DNA of 19,535 bases from JABWBR01 sp036741235. Its GTDB lineage: Bacteria > Bacteroidota > Bacteroidia > Chitinophagales > Saprospiraceae. The position numbers were made by a program, and so were the translations under genes. The DNA is taken from the NCBI GenBank assembly GCA_036741235.1, contig DAINSQ010000091.1:1-19535 (forward strand), given 5' to 3'. This document shows positions 13,054 to 19,535 of this stretch, piece after piece. The notes below the pieces were generated by a model. That model had not been told where the DNA came from, made no database searches, and was given only the letters and a program-made list of their open reading frames with translations. The stretch's first letter is position 1; the number at the start of each line of letters is the position of its first letter.

Positions 13054-16000
13054 ATGAAGAAATTTTTACCACTCATAATCCTGTGTCTGCTGGCTATGCC
13101 CGCCGCAGTTAACGCCACGCACATCATCGGCGGCGAAATTGGATATCGATGCCTGGGGAATAACCAATACGAAGTAACGCTCAGTGTATATCGAGACTGT
13201 TTTTACGGCGATCCGCTGGCGTTTTTTGACGACCCGGCCTACGTGGCTGTATATGACCAGTTTGGATTATTGGTTCGATCGCTGTCGATCCCTTTTATTG
13301 AAGACGACACAGTGACAACCAACCTGGTCGACCCCTGTCTTGTCATTCTGACTCCAGTATGCGTACACACTACCACTTACCGGGATACCGTCAACCTTCC
13401 GTTTCGCCCCGGCGGTTACCATTTCAGCTACCAGCGTTGTTGCCGCAACCAAACGATCAATAATATTGTGGATCCGCTGGCCACCGGCGCTACTTTTGAT
13501 ATTCGCCTGACGGAGCAGGCTATGTTGAATTGCAACAGCAGCCCTCAATTCAGCCAATGGCCGCCTATATATATATGTACCAACCGACCGCTTGTATTCG
13601 ACCACTCCGCCGTCGATATTGACGGCGACTCGCTGGTGTATAAACTTTGTACGCCTCTGGAAGGCGGTACATTGAACAACGCTCAGCCTCAGCCCGCCAA
13701 TCCGCCGCCTTATGACACCATCACCTGGCTGGCGCCCAATTATTCACTGCAAGACGTCATGGGCTTCGGTACTCCACTCCAGATAAACGCTCAAACAGGC
13801 CTCATGACAGCTGTACCTGGCATCACCGGACAGTTTGTGGTGGGGGTCTGCGTCGAAGAATACGACGCAGAAACCGGGGTACTGCTTAGTTATACCCGTC
13901 GCGACTTCCAGTATAATGTGAACCCTTGCGGCGATATTACTTCCGTGTTTTTTAGCCCCGAGGCGCAATGCGATAACCTGACGGTGACTTTTGAAAACCA
14001 AAGCACCAATGCCACCGGCTTCCAATGGTATTTCGATTATCCCAACCTCTCACCGGCGTCAACTACTACCGACCCCGTCGTGACGTTTACCTACCCCGAC
14101 ACGGGGCTGTATACGGTGGCGTTGATCGCCGAGCCCAATAGCCAGTGCGCCGATACCTTGACCCGGCAGATTTTCCTGCAGAATAACTCGCTCAACGCCG
14201 ATTTTCAGGTCGGCGTATTTGATTGCGACAATATTTCGCTTGTGCAAATCACCGATTTGTCGGTTGATCCCGTTTCTCCCATAATATCGTGGAACTGGAC
14301 GCTGACTTACGGCAATACCACGCTTACTTCCTCACAGCAAAATCCGCTGTTTAACGTGCCGCTCAACGTGACCGGCACGATTGCGCTTACTGCAAGCAGC
14401 CAGAACGGATGCGTGAGTACAATATCCAAACCGTTTGAAACCGGCTTGGATAACCCCGGCGCGCTTATCCAGGATACGCTTTATGCGTGCGTTGGGCAAA
14501 CCATCGGACTTAACCCCAATACCCCGCCAAATATTGGTTTCAATTACCAGTGGTCGCCGGCAACAGGCTTGAGCGACCCAGGTGCGGTGAATCCTTTTGT
14601 TACGATCAATCAAAGCGGGGTATACAGTGTGACGATCACCGCCCCCGGCAATGTTTGCCAAATCGTGAAAACGGTGACGGTCATCGCCATTGATATGCCG
14701 CTGCTGGCTTTTGATTTTTCACCGGGATGCGACGGGTTAACCGCTAATTTTGACAATAATAGCCAGCACAACGGCTCATATGTATGGGATTTTGGCGATC
14801 CCAATACCTCCGCCGATACCTCGCTGCTGGAAAACCCCAGCTACACGTATCCCGACACCGGCGTCTATGTGGTAACGCTTATGACGGCGCCCACCGATTT
14901 CTGCCGCGATACAATTACTCAATCCATCACGATACTGGAAGCGCTGCTCAACGCCGATTTTGAAATTACTTACGAAGCCTGTAGCGCCGACTCCGTGACC
15001 GTTCAATTTTCCGACCAATCGGTCAATAACCTGAATAATACAACCGGCTGGTTGTGGGAGTTGAGCAATGGCCAGACTTCCACCGAGCAAAACCCCGTTT
15101 TCGTTTTTTATGAAAATACCAGTCTGGATGTAACGCTGACTATTACAACCGCGTTGAATTGCACCAATTCAATGACGGGTACGGTTGATATTTTATTAAT
15201 TAATAATGAAAATCAATTCCCGGATACGCTCATAGCATGCCCCGGCGACACTACGGCATTGCCTGCGGGAGGAGACCCGCTGCTGACCTATCAATGGTCG
15301 CCGGCAACCGGTATCAGCGACCCTGCCTCGGCCAACCCGACTTTCTTCCCCACGCAGACTACGCTATATACGGTTGTTATCAGCGCTATCGGCGCCGATA
15401 CCTGTCAATTTACGGAGACGATGCTGGTCATCGTGCCGCCGGCAATCAACCTGCAGGTTAATACCAACGCGATAACTACCTGCGAACCGCAGGTCTCCCT
15501 AAGCGCAACCATTGAAGCTACTGCCGATATCGTATGGTTGAATAGCCAGGGCGATATAGTAGCTACCGGCGCCAACTTTGTCGCGATAGTCTCCGGGGCG
15601 CAAACCTATACGGTCGTCGCTACCGACGCTTCAGGCTGTTCGGATACAGAGACAATAACCGTGAGCGGCGGCCCCGTTGATGTGTCAGTAGAAGACCTCG
15701 TCGCCGTTTGCCTCGGCGAAGAAGTCGTGGTGGAAGTGGTCAACAACGACCCCAACGACGTACTTACATACAACTGGACGCCCGCAGGCGCTTTTGTGCC
15801 GGGTACGACCAACCAGGCCTCGCCCGATGTGATCGAAACGGTGGGCGAGCAAACCCTTTTTGTAGAAGTAAGCAACCAGTTCGGCTGCGTCTATTTCGAC
15901 TCGGTGAGGGTGGCCGTAATCGATACGGCTATGCAGTTGAATTTTACATATGAAATTCAATGCGACGGCGCTACGGTCAATTTTACCAATACCAGCACCA

Positions 16001-19000
16001 ACGCTTTCGCCTATGTATGGCACTTCGGCGATAATACCACCAGCACCGATGTTAATCCTGTGCATACTTATACTGCAGCCGGCACATATACGGTGTTGCT
16101 AACCATCGCCTACGACGTGAACTGCTCCGATATGGATTCGGTGTATCAAACTATTATCATCGAAGAACCTGAACTGGTAGCCGCTTTTGATTTTGATATT
16201 ATTGAATGTTATCCGGATAGCGCGCTGGTCGCTTTCTTTGACGTGTCTACCAATACCTTTAACAATACGATCGGCTGGTTGTGGACGTTTAGCAACGGCC
16301 AGACATCAACCGAGCAAAACCCGGTGATCGCCGTGACGCAAAGCGGCGATCTGATCGTTACGCTTACGATTACCTCTGCTAACGATTGTACGGCCTCAGT
16401 GACCGATACGGTCAATATTCAATTGACGGAGTTGTCACTGGCCGATACGATTGTCGTCTGTGCCGGCAGTAGCGCGCCGTTGAACCCCAACGGCAACCCT
16501 GCCTATCAGTATTTCTGGTCGCCCGCCGACGGGTTAAGCGATCCCAATAGTCCGAACCCTATTGCTTCGCCGAGCCAAACCACGACATATAGCGTGACTG
16601 TGCTGGGCTTCGGCGCCGATACCTGCGCAGTAACGGGCCAGACAACGGTATTCGTACCCGATTTGATCAATGTTAATGCCGGCGACGATATCAACACCTG
16701 CGGCGAAGATGCCATGCTTACCGTCGCTGCCGATGTGCCTGCACAGTACCAATGGGTAACGCTCGATGGGGCAGTCGTGGGCAGCGGCCCCAGTATTGTA
16801 GTCAACCCGTTCCGCGATGAAACCTATATAGTCATTGCCACCGATCAATACGGTTGTACTGATTCGGATACGGTGAACGTCAACGACCAGGGCGTTGATA
16901 TTACTTTCTCGCCTCCGGGAGATACGATTGCCATTTGTCAGAATGTAGAGACGACGATTTTTGTGAACAATCTCGACGACCTGGATACCCTCGCATACCA
17001 GTGGTTGCCGGCAGATATCATCGTCGGATCCACAACAGGCTCCAGCGTTACTGTCGTAGTTGACCAGGGCCCTGTGACGCTCACGGCGATTGTTACCAAT
17101 CAATACAACTGTGCGGATACGGTCTCCGTTACGCTCGACGTAATAACTTTTACCATTCTTTTGCAGGATACGCTACAGGCCTGTATTGGCGAGCCTCTGC
17201 CTTTGAATCCCGACGGTATACCGTTTTACGAATACCAGTGGTCGCCAGGCACGGGTCTTTCCGATGCTACTGCCGTTAATCCGTTTTTCATCGGCGATGT
17301 TAGCACAACATACAGCGTTACAATTACAGGCGACGTGAGCGGCTCGCTTTGCCAGACGATACGCGAGATAACTGTTTTGGTCAATGACCCCATCAACCTG
17401 ACCGTCTCGCCACAGGATACCAGCGTCTGTTCGCTAAGTCCTATTACGCTGACGGCCGGTAGTACGGTTCAGGATATTGAGTTTGAATGGTTTGACGGAC
17501 AAGGCAATAGCATTGGCGCCGGCTCATCTATTGTAGTGACGCCGGTTGAAGGGAATAACAATTACACCGTCATTGCCACTGATGGGGTAGGGTGCAGCGA
17601 TACGCTGAGTATCAACGTAAGCGCCACGGATTTCCAACCCGGACTGGATTCGCCGGTGACGGCCTGCGGCAATACGCCGACGCCCATTAATCCCAACGGC
17701 AATCCAGATTATGTGTATACCTGGAATCCGGTAACAGGCCTCGACCTGACCAATCCCTGGAACCCGGTTGCTGTTTTGACGGAATCGACTACATACAACG
17801 TCACGGTCACCGACCCGGAAAGCGGCTGTACATTGAGTACCCAAGTAGAAGTTCAGGTACCTGAATTGATCAATCTGCAAACCGACGGCGATACTTCGCT
17901 TTGCGAAATAGTACCCGTAACGCTTACTGCAACCACCTCCATACCTACCGCCATACAGTGGTTTAACAATGCGGCGCTCAACCCGCCGCCGGTATTTACA
18001 GGCGGTATATTCACCACCACTCCGACGGAAGGCGCCACCACCTATTACGTGTTGGCGACGGATGCCGCTACCGGTTGCACCGACACCAATACGATAGTAG
18101 TGAACGTAACCGTATTGACTGACGGCATACCTGCCCCGGAAGTCACCGCCTGCAATGGCGAACCCACGCCGCTGAATCCCAACGGCAATCCCAATTACGT
18201 TTACACCTGGGATCCGGTGACCGGCCTCGACCTCACTAACCCCTGGAATCCGATAGCTACGCTTGATGTTTCGGCTACGTACTCTGTGACGATTACCGAG
18301 CCCATAGCGGGTTGCGAGCTGGTCAGGACCGTGCAGGTTATCGTGCCGCCTGCCATCAATATCGATGCGGAAGCAGATACGACTTTGTGCGAAGCGGCGA
18401 CAATAACCCTCACGGCAACCACCGAAGCACAGGTAAACTCGATCACCTGGTATGCCGATCCCACTTTGACGATTGGCATCGGCCAGGGTAATGAACTGAT
18501 CGTCACGCCGCAGGGCGCCATCACGTATTACGCCGTAGGTTTGGATGCCTTTGGCTGCACCGATATCGACAGCGTACAGGTGCTGGCCTTCCCGATCAAT
18601 GCTACGATCACGCCTGATATTATCTTTTGCGTGCCGACAGAGGCCACCGAACTAACTGTAACCAATCTGGATACGGCCCAGACGCTCACCTACGAGTGGA
18701 CGCCTTCGCCCGCCATCCTTACGCCGCTCGACGGCCCCACGGTAACGGTAGACCCCAATGACGGCAACGACTTCAGCGTAGTCGTAAGCAATCAATACGG
18801 CTGCTCGGATACCTTGTCCACGAGCGTTATTGTGATAGACATTGGCAATAGTTTGAACGCTGTAGCTGCCGAAGACTCCATATTGCTGGGCACATCAACG
18901 ACCATCACCGTCACGGGTTGTCCCAACTGTGATTTGGAATGGGAGGTTCCCTCCGGTACGCTTGACCCTCCCGGCGGGGCTATTGTAGCCGTGACGCCTG

Positions 19001-19383
19001 ATGAGCCTGGCGACAACTGGTACGTTGTGACCGCCACTGAATCGATTTGCACCGCTACGGATTCGGTATTGGTGTTTGTGATCAATGCTATTTGCGACGA
19101 CAACCACCTCTTCCTGCCCAACGCCTTCACCCCCAACGGCGACGGCGACAACGACATTCTGCGCCTGCGCAGCAATTTCCTTGATCAGTTGGAAGAAATG
19201 GAATTGATGATATACAGCCGCTGGGGCGAGGAAATGTTCCGCACCACCAATCCGTTTGAAGGTTGGGACGGCACCTACCGCGGAGAACGCCTCCCACCCG
19301 ACGTGTTCGGCTTCTACCTGCGCGTGATATGCCCGGATGGGGAAGAGTTTATAAAGAAGGGAAATATTACGCTGATTAGGTAA
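13054..19383 (+). CDS. Giant modular T9SS adhesin with PKD/Ig-like repeats and gliding-type C-terminal domain
   Basis: About 2,109 aa from ATG 13054, preferred since it gives a signal peptide (MKKFLPLIILCLLAMPAAVNA); ATG 13027 would add nine residues. A conserved N-terminal domain (about 24-290) has THIIGGEIGYRCLGNNQYEV and SYQRCCRNQTI, familiar from Bacteroidota gliding-type proteins. PKD-like domains lie at about 310-465 and 550-716 and again at 960-1126 (WDFGD/WHFGD type). Six modules with an LNPNGNP/WSPxTGLSDP signature and further Ig-like modules alternate up to about 2009; many carry paired Cys. The last ~99 residues (LFLPNAFTPNGDGDND, IYSRWGEEMF, PDVFGFYLRV) form the CHU_C/TIGR04131 type-B sorting domain, the signal for T9SS export. 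Likely role: surface adhesion or gliding. It is the third gene of the operon, 35 bp after the OmpA-like gene. Confidence 0.94.
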   Translation: MKKFLPLIILCLLAMPAAVNATHIIGGEIGYRCLGNNQYEVTLSVYRDCFYGDPLAFFDDPAYVAVYDQFGLLVRSLSIPFIEDDTVTTNLVDPCLVILTPVCVHTTTYRDTVNLPFRPGGYHFSYQRCCRNQTINNIVDPLATGATFDIRLTEQAMLNCNSSPQFSQWPPIYICTNRPLVFDHSAVDIDGDSLVYKLCTPLEGGTLNNAQPQPANPPPYDTITWLAPNYSLQDVMGFGTPLQINAQTGLMTAVPGITGQFVVGVCVEEYDAETGVLLSYTRRDFQYNVNPCGDITSVFFSPEAQCDNLTVTFENQSTNATGFQWYFDYPNLSPASTTTDPVVTFTYPDTGLYTVALIAEPNSQCADTLTRQIFLQNNSLNADFQVGVFDCDNISLVQITDLSVDPVSPIISWNWTLTYGNTTLTSSQQNPLFNVPLNVTGTIALTASSQNGCVSTISKPFETGLDNPGALIQDTLYACVGQTIGLNPNTPPNIGFNYQWSPATGLSDPGAVNPFVTINQSGVYSVTITAPGNVCQIVKTVTVIAIDMPLLAFDFSPGCDGLTANFDNNSQHNGSYVWDFGDPNTSADTSLLENPSYTYPDTGVYVVTLMTAPTDFCRDTITQSITILEALLNADFEITYEACSADSVTVQFSDQSVNNLNNTTGWLWELSNGQTSTEQNPVFVFYENTSLDVTLTITTALNCTNSMTGTVDILLINNENQFPDTLIACPGDTTALPAGGDPLLTYQWSPATGISDPASANPTFFPTQTTLYTVVISAIGADTCQFTETMLVIVPPAINLQVNTNAITTCEPQVSLSATIEATADIVWLNSQGDIVATGANFVAIVSGAQTYTVVATDASGCSDTETITVSGGPVDVSVEDLVAVCLGEEVVVEVVNNDPNDVLTYNWTPAGAFVPGTTNQASPDVIETVGEQTLFVEVSNQFGCVYFDSVRVAVIDTAMQLNFTYEIQCDGATVNFTNTSTNAFAYVWHFGDNTTSTDVNPVHTYTAAGTYTVLLTIAYDVNCSDMDSVYQTIIIEEPELVAAFDFDIIECYPDSALVAFFDVSTNTFNNTIGWLWTFSNGQTSTEQNPVIAVTQSGDLIVTLTITSANDCTASVTDTVNIQLTELSLADTIVVCAGSSAPLNPNGNPAYQYFWSPADGLSDPNSPNPIASPSQTTTYSVTVLGFGADTCAVTGQTTVFVPDLINVNAGDDINTCGEDAMLTVAADVPAQYQWVTLDGAVVGSGPSIVVNPFRDETYIVIATDQYGCTDSDTVNVNDQGVDITFSPPGDTIAICQNVETTIFVNNLDDLDTLAYQWLPADIIVGSTTGSSVTVVVDQGPVTLTAIVTNQYNCADTVSVTLDVITFTILLQDTLQACIGEPLPLNPDGIPFYEYQWSPGTGLSDATAVNPFFIGDVSTTYSVTITGDVSGSLCQTIREITVLVNDPINLTVSPQDTSVCSLSPITLTAGSTVQDIEFEWFDGQGNSIGAGSSIVVTPVEGNNNYTVIATDGVGCSDTLSINVSATDFQPGLDSPVTACGNTPTPINPNGNPDYVYTWNPVTGLDLTNPWNPVAVLTESTTYNVTVTDPESGCTLSTQVEVQVPELINLQTDGDTSLCEIVPVTLTATTSIPTAIQWFNNAALNPPPVFTGGIFTTTPTEGATTYYVLATDAATGCTDTNTIVVNVTVLTDGIPAPEVTACNGEPTPLNPNGNPNYVYTWDPVTGLDLTNPWNPIATLDVSATYSVTITEPIAGCELVRTVQVIVPPAINIDAEADTTLCEAATITLTATTEAQVNSITWYADPTLTIGIGQGNELIVTPQGAITYYAVGLDAFGCTDIDSVQVLAFPINATITPDIIFCVPTEATELTVTNLDTAQTLTYEWTPSPAILTPLDGPTVTVDPNDGNDFSVVVSNQYGCSDTLSTSVIVIDIGNSLNAVAAEDSILLGTSTTITVTGCPNCDLEWEVPSGTLDPPGGAIVAVTPDEPGDNWYVVTATESICTATDSVLVFVINAICDDNHLFLPNAFTPNGDGDNDILRLRSNFLDQLEEMELMIYSRWGEEMFRTTNPFEGWDGTYRGERLPPDVFGFYLRVICPDGEEFIKKGNITLIR
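14701..17145 (+). repeat. Two tandem ~1.2-kb super-modules in the adhesin gene
   Basis: Block 1 (about 14701-15930) and block 2 (about 15931-17145) have the same five-module order: PKD, PKD, NPNGNP-type, Ig-like, and a second Ig-like module. Matching landmarks sit about 1.22 kb apart: SNGQTSTEQNP is encoded at 15064 and at 16288, and the WSP-GxSDP motifs fall at similar spacing. DNA identity is only partial, so the duplication is not recent. Confidence 0.75.
17150..18590 (+). repeat. Three ~484-bp two-module repeats in the adhesin gene
   Basis: The LNP(D/N)G signatures are encoded at 17206, 17689 and 18175, spaced 483 and 486 bp. Each unit is an NPNG-type module followed by an Ig-like module. 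The last two units are most alike: both encode VTGLDLTNPWNP and share long near-identical DNA stretches around 17689-17770 and 18175-18256. These look like the youngest duplication in the gene. Confidence 0.78.
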
Positions 19384-19535
19384 TTGATAGTTGTGAATTA
19401 ATATTGAACGATGAGTGTTTAATGTTGAATTTCAGTTGATTCAACATTAAACGCTCAACATTAATCATTCAAAAACAAGCATTAAGAGCATGTTTGGATT
19501 TTCGTGATTGAGCGAAAGCGAGCAAATTTTATTTT
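19384..19535. other. AT-rich tail with long inverted repeat downstream of the adhesin gene
   Basis: 19413-19429 and 19440-19456 form a 17-bp stem with a single G:T pair and a 10-nt loop (arms built of GTTTAATGTTGAA / TTCAACATTAAAC). No T tract follows directly, so it is an uncertain terminator for the operon, although the position suits one. The AATGTTGA unit occurs again nearby. No gene starts before the window end. Confidence 0.5.

Overview
The window looks like a piece of a Bacteroidota chromosome, most likely a Saprospirales-type (Lewinella/Haliscomenobacter-like) organism. That placement is inference from several signs. There is a PorP/SprF-family protein, a TPR/beta-propeller/OmpA protein and a giant PKD-rich adhesin ending in a gliding-motility-type C-terminal sorting domain, which together point to the type IX secretion system (T9SS). 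Lipoproteins and FAS1 proteins are typical of the group. Leaders lack clear Shine-Dalgarno sites, and promoters match the Bacteroidota pattern TTTG-N19/20-TAnnTTTG. No rRNA, tRNA, CRISPR array, IS element or phage gene was seen.

Left block (1-4867, minus strand): tlyA rRNA methyltransferase; a two-domain fasciclin lipoprotein with its own intrinsic terminator; a lipoprotein tightly coupled to a 2-oxoglutarate/Fe(II) oxygenase; and a lipoprotein coupled to a small outer-membrane beta-barrel protein. The gaps at 1-110, 1862-2169 and 3602-3745 carry related low-complexity repeats (TATAAAC-like and ACAACCT-like units). One copy runs into the end of tlyA.

Middle block (4868-8436): a 35-bp divergent gap holds two facing promoters whose -7 boxes almost touch. 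To the right are a 102-aa conserved-looking small protein and a PhnP-like metallo-beta-lactamase hydrolase that has no ordinary start codon upstream of its conserved N-terminus (ATT is the best candidate). Then come an orphan HlyD-family membrane fusion protein and, convergent with it, a secreted beta-helix protein. A 24-bp palindromic tandem repeat supplies the last residues and the stop codon of the HlyD gene and lies next to the strong terminator of the beta-helix gene.

Right block (9015-19383, plus strand): one apparent operon behind a near-perfect Bacteroidota promoter: PorP/SprF-like outer-membrane protein, PorE-like TPR-propeller-OmpA protein, then a ~2,109-aa modular adhesin with a type-B (CHU_C) C-terminal domain. 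Known biology of SprB/SprF suggests a dedicated export cassette: the PorP/SprF-like partner helps the T9SS export its cognate adhesin, and the OmpA protein may tether the assembly to peptidoglycan. The adhesin shows nested internal repeats: a ~1.2-kb five-module block present twice, then ~484-bp two-module units.
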